DNA of 64,000 bases from Clostridia bacterium (GTDB lineage Bacteria; Bacillota; Clostridia; Acetivibrionales; JAFADI01), in assembly GCA_026418695.1 (NCBI GenBank), contig JAOAAU010000040.1, positions 1 through 64,000 on the forward strand, written 5' to 3'. Position numbers and translations under genes: made by a program. The notes below the pieces were generated by a model. It did no database searches and was not told the origin of the DNA. It saw only the letters and a list, made by a program, of their open reading frames with translations. Shown one piece after another: positions 20,395 to 30,280 of this stretch; positions within the stretch are counted from its first letter, which is position 1, and each line of letters opens with the position of its first letter.

Positions 20395-20943
20395 ATGATG
20401 ATGGACAAGAAAAGACTATTCAGAATGGCCTATAGAGTATTGGAAAACTCAACCCCATTACGGATGGATTGCGGTGAACTCTGCAGCAAAGCCTGCTGCA
20501 AGGGGGATCAAGAAACTGGAATGCACCTTTTCCCCGGTGAAGAACAGGTATATGCTGATCCTCCGTCATTTCTGTCTATTTCACCAACACATATAGAAAT
20601 CAAGGGGCATTCCCGCCTTCTAATTGCCTTATGCAAGGGCAGCTGCAACAGAAGATTACGTCCCCTTTCCTGCCGGGTATTCCCGCTCATTCCCTATCTG
20701 GACAAAAACAATGTTCTATCAATCATTATGGACCCAAGGGCAGCGCACCTTTGTCCTATTGCCGGGTATACCGAACGTAATACTCTAAATCTGTTTTTTG
20801 TAAGAAATGTAAGGAATGCTTTTCGATTATTGATGCATGATAAGGAAATAAAGGAATATATAGTGTGGCTGTCCAGACAAATTGACGACTTCAATCAGTT
20901 AAAAGGCAGCTTTGATGCGAAGACAGACTCTACAGAAAGGTAA
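20395..20943 (+). CDS. YkgJ-like Cys-rich metal-binding protein
   Basis: 182 aa; MDCGELCSKACCKGDQETGMHLFPGE and RLRPLSCRVFPL. Start may be 20401. Confidence 0.6.
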   Translation: MMMDKKRLFRMAYRVLENSTPLRMDCGELCSKACCKGDQETGMHLFPGEEQVYADPPSFLSISPTHIEIKGHSRLLIALCKGSCNRRLRPLSCRVFPLIPYLDKNNVLSIIMDPRAAHLCPIAGYTERNTLNLFFVRNVRNAFRLLMHDKEIKEYIVWLSRQIDDFNQLKGSFDAKTDSTER

Positions 20944-20946
20944 TCC

Positions 20947-21633
20947 ATGATTTATTCCGACGTAAAGAAAGCCGTATTTCTAAAACGCCCCAATAGATTC
21001 ATTGCCCATGTACTTGTGGACGGTCAGGAAGAAATCGTTCATGTAAAGAATACAGGACGGTGCCGGGAAATCTTGATAGAAGGAACACCTGTCCTTCTTG
21101 AGAAAGGTAAAAAACCGGACAGAAAAACAAAGTATTCACTCATCTGTGCATACAAAGGGGATATTCTAATCAATATCGATTCGCAGGTTCCCAACCGGGT
21201 TGTGTTTGACGCCATAAAAGCAGGCAGTATCAAGGGTTTTGAAAGTGTATTCAAGATTTCCAGAGAAGTCGCCTTTGGAAACTCAAGATTTGATATTTAT
21301 TATGAAAATCCGTCCGATAAAGGGTATATTGAAGTCAAAGGGGTTACCCTTGAGAGAGACGGAATTGCATTGTTTCCCGATGCACCCACAGAAAGGGGAG
21401 CTAAACACATTCATGAGATGATCAAGGCTGTCGAGTTGGGTTACAGAGGTAGTATTTTCTTTCTGATTCAACTCAAGGGTGTAAGCGCCTTTACTCCGAA
21501 CGCGATCATGGACAAGGAATTCGCAGATGCTCTTATTGCCGCCAGGAAAAGCGGGGTGCAGATTATCGCCTACGATTCGGTAGTCACCGAAAACAGCATT
21601 ACCATTGGGAAAGAAATAGAAGTTGTTTTATAG
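20947..21633 (+). CDS. sfsA: Sugar fermentation stimulation protein / nuclease SfsA
   Basis: FLKRPNRFIAHV...HVKNTGRCREIL; VEVKGVTLE-like motif; PDAPTERGAKHI. Confidence 0.95.
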   Translation: MIYSDVKKAVFLKRPNRFIAHVLVDGQEEIVHVKNTGRCREILIEGTPVLLEKGKKPDRKTKYSLICAYKGDILINIDSQVPNRVVFDAIKAGSIKGFESVFKISREVAFGNSRFDIYYENPSDKGYIEVKGVTLERDGIALFPDAPTERGAKHIHEMIKAVELGYRGSIFFLIQLKGVSAFTPNAIMDKEFADALIAARKSGVQIIAYDSVVTENSITIGKEIEVVL

Positions 21634-21641
21634 ATAGGATT

Positions 21642-21685
21642 AAAAAGGGGACGCCTTATATTTTTTGCATCCCCTTTTTCTTTAT
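21642..21685. terminator. Bidirectional terminator between sfsA and tryptophanase-family gene
   Basis: aaaaagggga...tccccttttt. Confidence 0.8.
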
Positions 21686-23064
21686 TCTATCGGCTTCAGT
21701 TTCGCTGTGAAATGCCTCAAAATCTGCGGCTCATAAGTAAACTCCAGCCCTTTCAATATATGCGCCCTTTCCTTGATCTTGATCAACGCCTCTGCAACAT
21801 AATCCATATGATTGTTCGTATAGGTTCTTCTTGGGATCGTCAACCTTAGTAATTCCATGGGAGATTCCGCTTGCTCTCCCGTTTCCGGATCTCTGCCTCG
21901 AAGGAATGATCCAATCTCAACGCCTCTAACCCCAGCTTCCAGATAAAGTTCATTGGCTAGAACCTGTGCCGGAAATTGATGTGCCGGAATGTGCGGCAGA
22001 AGTTTTTTCGCATCTACAAAGACTGCATGCCCCCCTGTTGGCGTCTGGATCGGAATTCCCCCTTCCATAAGCCTTTTTCCCAGATATTCCACCTGATCGA
22101 TTCTATATTCAAGGTAAGCCTCATCAACACCTTCCCGCAGACCTCTCGCAAGAGCTTCCATGTCCCTTCCGGCCAATCCGCCATAGGTAGGGAACCCTTC
22201 AAAAGGCACCAGCATGGATCTTGCCTGAGTATATAATTCTTCGTCTTCCTTAATTCCCAGGAGTCCTCCGATATTCACCAGGGCATCCTTCTTGGCACTC
22301 ATGGTAAAGCCTTCTGCATAAGAAAACATCTCTTTTACGATCTCTATGACCGATTTTTGCTCATACCCTTTTTCACGCTTTTTAATGAAATAAGCATTTT
22401 CTGCAAACCTTGCCGCATCTATCAATACCCGGATACCATATTTTTTCCCGACAGCGCTGACTTCCCGGATATTTTGCATGGATACCGGCTGTCCTCCAGC
22501 CCCGTTGCAGGTGATGGTAATCAAAATAAACCCGATGTTTTCGATTCCTTTTTCCTTGATAAAGGCTTCCATCTTTTCGACATCAAAATTCCCCTTGAAA
22601 TCAAAAGGAGTCGTCGTATCAAAAGCCTTTTCCGTGACAAAGTTGACAGCCCTTCCTCCGGGAATTTCAATATGGGCTGTGGTAGTATCAAAGTGCATGT
22701 TCCCCAAGGCATACTGCCCCTTTTTCAAAAGCAGCGGAAACAAAACCTGTTCTGCTCCCCTGCCCTGATGCGTAGGGATGACATATTGATACCCAATGAC
22801 CTCCTGAACAGCTTCTACCAGATGATAATAGTTTTTGCTCCCGGCATAGGATTCATCACCAAGCATCAATCCTGCCCACTGGTTATCGCTCATGGCACCT
22901 GTCCCGCTGTCTGTCAAAAGATCTATAAAAACATCCTCCGCCCTTAATGAGAAAGGATTATAGCCTGCTTCAACAAGAGCTTTTTGTCTATCTTCCCGTG
23001 ATATCAATCGAATGGGTTCTACCATTTTAATTCTGAATGGCTCCGGTCTGGTCATTGTTTTCAT
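21682..23064 (-). CDS. tnaA: Tryptophanase / tyrosine phenol-lyase family PLP beta-eliminating lyase (tryptophanase favoured)
   Basis: 460 aa; [81 protein letters not shown]. Confidence 0.85.
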   Translation of the reverse strand: MKTMTRPEPFRIKMVEPIRLISREDRQKALVEAGYNPFSLRAEDVFIDLLTDSGTGAMSDNQWAGLMLGDESYAGSKNYYHLVEAVQEVIGYQYVIPTHQGRGAEQVLFPLLLKKGQYALGNMHFDTTTAHIEIPGGRAVNFVTEKAFDTTTPFDFKGNFDVEKMEAFIKEKGIENIGFILITITCNGAGGQPVSMQNIREVSAVGKKYGIRVLIDAARFAENAYFIKKREKGYEQKSVIEIVKEMFSYAEGFTMSAKKDALVNIGGLLGIKEDEELYTQARSMLVPFEGFPTYGGLAGRDMEALARGLREGVDEAYLEYRIDQVEYLGKRLMEGGIPIQTPTGGHAVFVDAKKLLPHIPAHQFPAQVLANELYLEAGVRGVEIGSFLRGRDPETGEQAESPMELLRLTIPRRTYTNNHMDYVAEALIKIKERAHILKGLEFTYEPQILRHFTAKLKPIE

Positions 23065-23102
23065 CCTCCGTATTTATAAAAAATATTCTATATAATATTT
23101 AT

Positions 23103-23118
23103 AGCAAAAACCATGCCA
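23103..23118 (-). promoter_or_regulatory. Sigma-54 (-24/-12) promoter
   Basis: Minus strand TGGCATG-GTTT-TTGCT vs consensus TGGCACG-N4-TTGCW; one mismatch; 39 nt upstream of the start codon. Confidence 0.85.
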
Positions 23119-23153
23119 GTTCTCGGAAACAGGAAAACCTGCAATTCAACAGC

Positions 23154-23200
23154 AAAAAAGCCGGAATACTTAGGATTTGTCCCCTATTCTTCCGGCTTAT
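23154..23200 (-). terminator. Terminator of sigma-54 activator gene
   Basis: Minus strand AAGCCGGAAGAATA...TATTCCGGCTTTTTT. Confidence 0.8.
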
Positions 23201-23312
23201 ACAGCAATATTCTGTTTCGTTTTAGTACATATTTGTTGTATTTTTCAATTTGTGTTTCAAAACAAGTCATCTACATTTTTAAATTAGATATTATTGTTTT
23301 ATTTTGATACAT

Positions 23313-24695
23313 CTAATCCAAGGTATCCCCCAACAGTCCGTATTGTTCCAATTTTCTGTAAAGCGTGGAACGTGAGACATGAAGCACTCTGGATATTTCC
23401 GCTTTGGATTTATATCGATTCACTGCATTTTGTAGAATGGTTTTCTCCATTTGTTCGAAAGAGGGAAAGTTCTCAAAACTTATATCCAATCTTTCCTCCT
23501 TTTCATCCCTGTGAACCTTAGCCTTTTTCATAAGCTCGTCAGGCAGATCATCTACACCCAATATTCCATTTTCGTCCGACACCAGGGCAACCTCGACGAT
23601 ATTTTCCAATTCTCTGATATTTCCGGGATAGGTATGTTCCATCAGACACCTTAACACTTTTGGGCTTACCTGAGGAATCCGCTTGCCGATTCTGCCGGCG
23701 ATTTTTCTCAAGGCATTGTCTATATAAAGATGAATATCTTCCTTTCTTTCTCTGAGCGGCGGAATATGGATTTTAACTACCTCCAGCCTGTAATATAAAT
23801 CTTCCCTGAAGGTTTTGACCTTGACCATCTCCATCAAATTTTTATTGGTAGCAGCTATCACCCGTACGTCGACCTTTCTTTGACGGACAGCGCCAATCCT
23901 GGTAATCTGACGGTCCTGTAATACTCTTAGCAGTTTAGCCTGCAAAGCCATGCTCATATCTCCGATTTCATCAAGGAAAATCGTCCCCTCATGGGCCAGC
24001 TCGAATAACCCTGGCCGTCCCCCTTTTTTAGCACCGGTAAAAGCCCCTTCATCATACCCGAACAATTCGCTTTCCAGCAAGCTATCCGGTATCGCGGCAC
24101 AGTTTACTGCAACAAAAGGTTTTTCCGCACGGCTGCTGTGACGGTGGATCATCCTGGCAATCACTTCTTTTCCTGTACCGCTCTCCCCCTGGAGAAGTAC
24201 CGTAGAAGCGACCTGCGATGCTTTCTGTGTCAACCTGAGGACATTCTCCATCTGCTTGTTGTTCCCGATCACCAGGTGGCTTTCAATATCATTTTTAAAA
24301 TTCAGTTTTTCAAAAAGGTGTTCAATGGTGGAATTTGCTTCCTCTAGCTTCTGGCTGAGGGATAACACTTCTGAAATATCACGGAACACCGAGATTGCGC
24401 CTTCCATCCTGCCGTCGATTATAATGGGAACAATATTGGAGATGACCTTTTTGGAGTTTACTTCCGTCTTTACTCCGATCAAGCGGTTTCCGGTATTCAG
24501 CACATGCGGCAGATGAGAATCCGGAACCGCCTCTCTAACATTTCTGCCAAGGATGGCTTTGCTCTCCACCCCAGTAATTCTATAATTTGCCTCATTTACA
24601 AACACAACGGTTCCCTCCATATCCACGATAGCGATGCCATCGTATAGGGATTCCAGAATGTCTCCGCTCATTTTCACAAGGTCATTCAAGCTCAT
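23313..24695 (-). CDS. PAS domain sigma-54 enhancer-binding protein
   Basis: 460 aa; [29 protein letters not shown]-terminal Fis HTH. Confidence 0.95.
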   Translation of the reverse strand: MSLNDLVKMSGDILESLYDGIAIVDMEGTVVFVNEANYRITGVESKAILGRNVREAVPDSHLPHVLNTGNRLIGVKTEVNSKKVISNIVPIIIDGRMEGAISVFRDISEVLSLSQKLEEANSTIEHLFEKLNFKNDIESHLVIGNNKQMENVLRLTQKASQVASTVLLQGESGTGKEVIARMIHRHSSRAEKPFVAVNCAAIPDSLLESELFGYDEGAFTGAKKGGRPGLFELAHEGTIFLDEIGDMSMALQAKLLRVLQDRQITRIGAVRQRKVDVRVIAATNKNLMEMVKVKTFREDLYYRLEVVKIHIPPLRERKEDIHLYIDNALRKIAGRIGKRIPQVSPKVLRCLMEHTYPGNIRELENIVEVALVSDENGILGVDDLPDELMKKAKVHRDEKEERLDISFENFPSFEQMEKTILQNAVNRYKSKAEISRVLHVSRSTLYRKLEQYGLLGDTLD

Positions 24696-24881
24696 ACGTT
24701 CACCTTTTCATGAAGATCGATTGATATCCCCTTCATCTTACACCAAAAAGAGCATTCGGTAAATCATTCTCACGTTGTGTAAAATTTAAACAACAAAGGC
24801 ACCCTGCAATAAATATAATTACAAGATGCCTTGTTATATCACCCTTTTTTAAAGTTTCAAACCATATCCTTTTTTCTAAAC

Positions 24882-25403
24882 TTAAACTGCTTCCTTTTTT
24901 CTTGAAAAGTACTTCATCAATTCCTTCCCCGCATAGCGCCAAACGGAATAAATAACGAAAACCTGGACCGGAAGCATGAACAACTTGGTCAACCTTTGCA
25001 TAAACAAAAGAATCACACCTTTTTGATAAAGCATAGAAAGCCAAAAAGTGTTCAAGCCAAGCTCTATGAATACCATAACCACTGCTGCCGCTATAACTAC
25101 ACGGATCAGGCTGACCTTCTTATTATAAAGAATCAGGCCGTATATTCCACCTACTAAAAATGCGCTAAGCGTTAGTCCTGGAAAAAAAGGACCGGCAGGA
25201 TGCAGTAAATAGCTGATAATATCGGTAAGTACAGCGCCTATACCGGCAAGGATTGGCCCAAAAGCAATTGCTGAAATCGCAATAACAACGGATTCAAAGG
25301 TAAAGCGCAGTGTCGGAGTTGGCTGATAATACAAAAACCCCTTCAGAATTACTTCCATGGCAACAAAAAGCCCCATAAAAACCATAGTACGCGTTTTTTT
25401 CAT
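24882..25403 (-). CDS. folT: ECF transporter S component, FolT-like
   Basis: TM protein MKKTRTMVFMGLFVAMEVILKGFLYYQPTPTLRFTFESVVIAISAIAFGP; preceded by THF riboswitch; start revised to ATG 25403 with GAGGAGG. Confidence 0.85.
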   Translation of the reverse strand: MKKTRTMVFMGLFVAMEVILKGFLYYQPTPTLRFTFESVVIAISAIAFGPILAGIGAVLTDIISYLLHPAGPFFPGLTLSAFLVGGIYGLILYNKKVSLIRVVIAAAVVMVFIELGLNTFWLSMLYQKGVILLFMQRLTKLFMLPVQVFVIYSVWRYAGKELMKYFSRKKEAV

Positions 25404-25414
25404 TGTGTCACCTC

Positions 25415-25468
25415 CTCTCTTTACATGACAGAAAAGCCACATAAAGAGAGTCGTGCTCTTTTTGTGGC
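25415..25468 (-). promoter_or_regulatory. Candidate riboswitch expression platform
   Basis: CTCTCTTTA (25442-25450) can pair with GCCACAAAAAGAG upstream or with TAAAGAGAG (25415-25423) overlapping the SD. Confidence 0.6.
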
Positions 25469-25567
25469 AGCGGAATGCGAAAATTGTACCGCAAGTCCTA
25501 AGGACTTTTCGTATAGTGGCAACTTCCCGTCCAACTATCACTTAACGCACAATTCCCTACTCTGCCC
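25465..25567 (-). ncRNA. Tetrahydrofolate (THF) riboswitch aptamer
   Basis: Minus strand GGCAGAGTAGGGAATTGTGCGTTAAGTGATAGTTGGACGGGAAGTTGCCACTATACGAAAAGTCC..GGACTTGCGGTACAATTTTCGCATTCCGCTGCC; conserved AGAGTAG, GCGTTAAGTG and GCATTCCGCT elements. Confidence 0.92.
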
Positions 25568-25717
25568 AATGCATGGTTGCATCATCATGGTAATGGTTAT
25601 TTTACACAATCCTGCTTCACAAAGCAATAATAATTTGCTCCTGTTGAATTTAAAATTCCGTCCTATCAAATAATATGTATGTTTCATCCTATATTTTTCA
25701 ATCATCTGGAGGTTCAT

Positions 25718-26950
25718 ATGAATCTGGTCTCTGGAAAGCTGCTGTGGACAAACACCAGTCCGATTCCTTATAAATACATGTATCTGAGTGAAGATATCGA
25801 ATGTGAAATCGCCGTCGTAGGTGCCGGTGTGATTGGCGCCATATGCGCCTATTATCTCACTGAGGCAGGAATTCAAACCGTACTTGTTGATAAAAATATC
25901 ATTGGCTACGGAAGTACCAGTGCTTCAACTTCCATTCTCCAATATGAAGTAGATACCGACCTGATCGGTCTGAAGGGTCTGATTGGGATTGAAAATGCCC
26001 TTCGAAGCTTTAAACTAAACGAGAAGGCTGTCAATGATATTAAGGAAATCATCGACAGGCTCAGGAATAAATGCGATTTTATCCTAAGAGAGTGTTTCTA
26101 CTACACTGCCAACCCGGCAGATGAAGAATTTATGCAGAATGAATATACATTGAGAAAGGAAAACGGCTTCGATGTTGAATTTCTCGATTCAGAAGCCGCT
26201 ACCCGCCGTTTCTCTTTTAAGGTTCAGGCAGGAATCTATTCAAACTCGGGGGCTGCCGAAATCAATCCCTATAGGTTTGCTCATGAACTGATCCGTTCTT
26301 CTGTGGCGAAAGGACTGCAAGTTTTTGAAAACACGGAGATCACCTATATTGAACATACCGCCGATTCACTGCTGCTTGAAACAAAGAACGGGAAAAAGAT
26401 CAAATGCAAAAAGATCGTTGTGGCAACAGGTTATGAAGCCACCCGGTATATGAAGCGCAGAATTGCCGGCATCAACCGCACCTTCACCATAGTAACCAAG
26501 CCTGTAGCAAGCTTTGAAGGCTGGCATCGCCGCTGCATCCTCAGGGACAACAACAATCCGTATACTTACCTCCGAACCACCCTGGACAACCGGATCATCA
26601 TCGGAGGAGAAGATGTAAAGATCGGCGGAATCAACAGTAAAATGTCCACGCTTCGGAATACGGACAACTTTCTGAATGAAAAATACAATATTCTTGAAAA
26701 CAGATTGAAATCCATGTTTCCTGCAATTCATGATATTGAAATTGAGTATAAGTTTACAGGGTTATTTGCTGATACGAAAGACAGCCTGCCCTTCATCGGT
26801 CCCCACCGGCATTTCCCCAACCATTATTTCTGCCTATGCTACGGCTCTAATGGGATTCTATACGGAATACTGGGCGGTCAGCTGATCAGAGATCTGTACC
26901 TTGGGAAAAAGCCCTCCGAGCAAGGACTATTTCGATTTGACAGGCGATGA
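25718..26950 (+). CDS. FAD-dependent oxidoreductase (DAO family)
   Basis: EIAVVGAGVIGAICAYYLTEAGIQTVLVDK; ATG at 25718 preceded by ctggaggttcat. Confidence 0.9.
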   Translation: MNLVSGKLLWTNTSPIPYKYMYLSEDIECEIAVVGAGVIGAICAYYLTEAGIQTVLVDKNIIGYGSTSASTSILQYEVDTDLIGLKGLIGIENALRSFKLNEKAVNDIKEIIDRLRNKCDFILRECFYYTANPADEEFMQNEYTLRKENGFDVEFLDSEAATRRFSFKVQAGIYSNSGAAEINPYRFAHELIRSSVAKGLQVFENTEITYIEHTADSLLLETKNGKKIKCKKIVVATGYEATRYMKRRIAGINRTFTIVTKPVASFEGWHRRCILRDNNNPYTYLRTTLDNRIIIGGEDVKIGGINSKMSTLRNTDNFLNEKYNILENRLKSMFPAIHDIEIEYKFTGLFADTKDSLPFIGPHRHFPNHYFCLCYGSNGILYGILGGQLIRDLYLGKKPSEQGLFRFDRR

Positions 26951-27014
26951 AAATATACTTTTTTGTTATTGAATTATGATATTGACCGCAGTATAATAAC
27001 AATGACAATTTTTT

Positions 27015-27170
27015 CTTCGTTAGGTGAGGTTACTATAACAGATACACGCTGCTGCCCTGCCACATCGAGAGATGCCCAAGGGTCAACAGGGATTGCCGAA
27101 ATAAGGTTTTACCTAATGTAGCTGGATTTGTTTCCAAAGCTGTATAGTGCTAAAACTCAACGAGTGACGA
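27015..27170 (+). ncRNA. M-box (ykoK) Mg2+ riboswitch
   Basis: CTTCGTTAGGTGAGG...ACGCTGCTGCCC...GGGTCAACAG...ATAAGG..TACCTAATGTAGCTGGAT...TATAGTGCTAAAACTCAACGAG matches M-box conserved blocks. Confidence 0.95.
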
Positions 27171-27193
27171 TACAATACTGTAATTGTGTCTTT

Positions 27194-27232
27194 ATGCCCT
27201 TCACTCGTAGTGACCGGGCATTTATTATTTTC
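27194..27232 (+). terminator. M-box-controlled terminator
   Basis: atgcccttcactcgtagtgaccgggcat + tttattatttt; tcactcg can instead pair with cgagtga at 27161. Confidence 0.75.
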
Positions 27233-27299
27233 CCCGTAAGGTTCTTGAATCTAAAGATAAAGGTCCTTGTTATTTTTCTCGAAGGATGGAGGTGGTTCC

Positions 27300-27413
27300 A
27301 TGGATAGCGACCCTGAAAATAGAATCAAAGATTTTAGAAGCTTTATATCTTTTGGGCTTATCCATCGTACCGTTTCTCGCTGCGAGAAGCTGCAGCCGCC
27401 AAAGATTCGCTGA
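27300..27413 (+). CDS. Putative 37-aa leader peptide MDSDPENRIKDFRSFISFGLIHRTVSRCEKLQPPKIR
   Basis: SD ggaggt with 6-nt spacer before ATG; lies between M-box and corA. Confidence 0.5.
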   Translation: MDSDPENRIKDFRSFISFGLIHRTVSRCEKLQPPKIR

Positions 27414-27469
27414 AATAATGACTTGGCTGGATGGCCCCCTATAGAAACTAATAAAAGGAGGGCAAAGAG

Positions 27470-28402
27470 ATGCTGGAAATATTCAAAACAATCAACGACT
27501 CCCTGCAGAGATTGGAAAACTTCGAGGAAGGTGTATGGGTAAACCTGACAGTCCCGGCAGAAGAAGAAATCAAGCAGGTCAGTGAAGCATTACATATAGA
27601 AACTGAATTTCTTAAAGCAGCACTGGATGAAGAAGAACGTGCCCGTATAGAATTTGAAGGCGGACAGACACTGATCCTGGTGGATATCCCCATTATAGAA
27701 AGGCAAGGGAATGCCAACGTGTACACGACCATTCCTCTCGGCATTATATTAACCAGGGAATCCATTGTTACCGTATGCTTAAAGGAAGATACACTCATTA
27801 AAGACTTTGTGAATGGACGGGTAAAGTCCTTTTACACGCAATATAAAAACAGGTTTATTCTGCAGATCCTGTATAAGAACTCCACCCAATACCTTCAGTA
27901 CCTGAGGCATATTGACAAGATCAGCGGCAGGATTGAACAGGATTTGCACAAATCCATGAAAAACAAGGAGTTGTTCCAATTATTGAAGCTGGAAAAAAGC
28001 CTTGTTTATTTCTCTACTTCCTTAAAAGCCAACGAAATAGTTTTGGAAAAAATGCTGAGAACAGAAAACATTAAGAAGTATCCGGATGATACGGAACTGC
28101 TTGAGGATGTGATCATCGAAAACAAGCAGGCCATTGAAATGGCCACCATATACAGCAGTATTCTTAGCGGTACGATGGATGCTTTCGCCTCCATCATCTC
28201 CAACAATGTGAATATCGTGATGAAGTTTTTGACCTCCGTTACCATCGTGTTGGCAATCCCAACCATGGTGGCAAGTTTTTTCGGAATGAACGTGAAGATT
28301 CCCTACAAGGATAACCCTCATGCCTTTACCATTGTCCTCACTATATCCCTTGTTTTGTCGTCGCTTTCCGTTTTGCTGCTTGCTAGAAAGCGAATGTTTT
28401 AA
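27470..28402 (+). CDS. corA: CorA family magnesium transporter
   Basis: 310 aa; FFGMNV motif, two C-terminal TMs; downstream of M-box. Confidence 0.93.
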   Translation: MLEIFKTINDSLQRLENFEEGVWVNLTVPAEEEIKQVSEALHIETEFLKAALDEEERARIEFEGGQTLILVDIPIIERQGNANVYTTIPLGIILTRESIVTVCLKEDTLIKDFVNGRVKSFYTQYKNRFILQILYKNSTQYLQYLRHIDKISGRIEQDLHKSMKNKELFQLLKLEKSLVYFSTSLKANEIVLEKMLRTENIKKYPDDTELLEDVIIENKQAIEMATIYSSILSGTMDAFASIISNNVNIVMKFLTSVTIVLAIPTMVASFFGMNVKIPYKDNPHAFTIVLTISLVLSSLSVLLLARKRMF

Positions 28403-28410
28403 GGAATGAC

Positions 28411-28439
28411 AAAACCCGCCATGGCTCATGGCGGGTTTT
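28411..28439 (+). terminator. Terminator of corA
   Basis: aaaacccgccatggctcatggcgggtttt. Confidence 0.85.
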
Positions 28440-28450
28440 CTATTTGAATT

Positions 28451-28675
28451 TTATGCTTCTCTCAGACAATCCTTGCTGTCGTAAAACAAATCTCCCGGCT
28501 TTCGAAGCAACCCCTGGCTGTCGAAAAACTCATCCTCTGAATGTCTTAGAATTCCCTGGTAGTCAAAATATTCCTCTCCCGGTTCCCTTAATAATCCTTC
28601 TCCATCGTAGAAGCTATCTCCCGGATCCCGCAGGCAACCTTGACCATCATAAAAACTCTCAGATTTTGAAAACAA
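28451..28675 (-). CDS. Small protein of about five 14-aa tandem repeats (FYDGQGxLRxPGD)
   Basis: TTG start at 28675, AGAGAGG upstream; exact 14-residue periodicity. Confidence 0.6.
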   Translation of the reverse strand: MFSKSESFYDGQGCLRDPGDSFYDGEGLLREPGEEYFDYQGILRHSEDEFFDSQGLLRKPGDLFYDSKDCLREA

Positions 28676-28808
28676 TGAAAACTGACCTCTCTTTATTTAC
28701 TATATTTTAATCATATGCTGATTATCAATTCAATATTATACACCTTTTTATACAAAAGTTAAGGTTCATATACTTCCCCTACCATTCATTTATCTGTGTG
28801 AGGAACGT

Positions 28809-29990
28809 TCAGCCTGCATTGACAATTCCGCTCTCTTTTACTCGCTCTATTGCTTTCATTATCTTATCCTCCGGCTGGACCATCGCAAGACGTACAAACC
28901 CTTCGCCTCTTTCTCCGAAGCTGCTTCCCGGTACAACGATGACTCCTGTCTGCTCCAAAAGATCGATGGTAAACTTTTCTGAGGAATCATACTTTGGCGG
29001 AATCGGTGCCCATATAAACATAGTGGCAGGGGGCTTTTCCATATGCCATCCGATCTTATTGAACCCTTCCACGATGAAATCCCTGCGCTTTTGATATGTA
29101 TCCACTGTTTCTTGCAAACAGTTCTGAGGCCCTGTTAAAGCTGCGATTGCCGCTCTCTGAACAGGCAGAAAAACGCCATAGTCCAGATGGGACTTCAGTG
29201 TTCTCAGCTGCTCGATTACGTTACGATTGCCTAGTGCAAACGATATTCTGCATCCGGTCATGTTATAGGACTTGGACAGGGAGTTGAATTCAACACCGAT
29301 ATCCTTCGCCCCGGGAATACTCAGGAAGCTTTCTCCCCGCTTGCCGTCATAGACCAGTTCACTGTACGCGTTGTCATGCAATACAACAATATCATATTTT
29401 TTTGCGAACCATACCAGCTTTTCATAAAACTCCATGGGTGCTGTCGCTGTTACAGGGTTATTGGGGTAGGAAACGATCATCAATTTAGCGGCATGGGCAG
29501 CACTTGGCTCAATGGCATCAAAGTCAATCAGGAAGTTGTTCTCCTTCAGTAAAGGCATCTTATAGAGGTTTGCACAAGCCAGCGCAGGCCCGACACTGAA
29601 AATAGGGTAACACGGATCCTGCACCATGACTGTGTCCCCCGGATCTGCCAAAGTAAGCGATATATGGGATAATCCGTCCTGGGAGCCCATCAGGGAAACA
29701 ATTTCTTCCCGTTCCAGGCAAACTCCGAACCTTTTGGAATACCAGCCGGTCACTGCTTCGACCAGTTCAGGAATATCCTTCAAGGCATATTTATAGTTTT
29801 CTGCAAAGCCTGCTGCCTCTTGCAGCGCATGAATGATATGGGGTGCCGGAGGAATATCCGGTGTACCCACGCTGAAGTTAAATACCTCCCTGCCTTGAGA
29901 AACCAATTCATTTCTTTTGTTTTCCAGCGTTGAGAAAATAGCCGAAGAAAGTCCGTTCATTCTATTGGAAAAAACCATTCTGATCACCAC
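28809..29990 (-). CDS. Class I/II PLP aminotransferase
   Basis: 393 aa; MIVSYPNNPVTATAP, SLSKSYNMTGCRISFALGN. Confidence 0.9.
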   Translation of the reverse strand: MVIRMVFSNRMNGLSSAIFSTLENKRNELVSQGREVFNFSVGTPDIPPAPHIIHALQEAAGFAENYKYALKDIPELVEAVTGWYSKRFGVCLEREEIVSLMGSQDGLSHISLTLADPGDTVMVQDPCYPIFSVGPALACANLYKMPLLKENNFLIDFDAIEPSAAHAAKLMIVSYPNNPVTATAPMEFYEKLVWFAKKYDIVVLHDNAYSELVYDGKRGESFLSIPGAKDIGVEFNSLSKSYNMTGCRISFALGNRNVIEQLRTLKSHLDYGVFLPVQRAAIAALTGPQNCLQETVDTYQKRRDFIVEGFNKIGWHMEKPPATMFIWAPIPPKYDSSEKFTIDLLEQTGVIVVPGSSFGERGEGFVRLAMVQPEDKIMKAIERVKESGIVNAG

Positions 29991-30280
29991 TTATAAAATT
30001 TGTACTTAAATTATAACAAAGAATGCGCGAACATCATAGCATTTTGCATCTATCTTCTGCTTCATAATTCATAAACAGCAGAATGCATTTGAACTTACCG
30101 ACTAAACCAGTTAAGATTTTTATAATTTATGTAAACTTCTGTAGATGAACATCATATTCTATTTATGAAAAAGTAAAAAATAATTCTCAAAAAGAACAAC
30201 TAAATGTCAATTCATTATGTAACCACTACAAATTTAACTGCATAGTATATACTATATCAACAATCAAGGAGGTTTACATT

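Noticed and set aside
22357-22947. 196-aa plus-strand ORF antisense to the tryptophanase-family gene
   Set aside because: Overlaps a clearly conserved enzyme; no recognisable protein features.
25431-25468. Intrinsic terminator reading of the hairpin downstream of the THF aptamer
   Set aside because: T-tract is weak (TTTTCTGTC) and a better SD-sequestering alternative exists; kept as a translational platform, though termination is not excluded.
25404-25541. N-terminal extension of the folT ORF in the track
   Set aside because: Lies in the THF aptamer; the SD-supported start is ATG at 25403.
25538-25876. 112-aa minus-strand ORF overlapping the start of the FAD oxidoreductase
   Set aside because: Antisense to a confident CDS and to the promoter/riboswitch region.
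28444-28710. 88-aa plus-strand ORF opposite the 14-aa-repeat gene
   Set aside because: Antisense of a minus-strand ORF with clear protein periodicity; no SD or family match.
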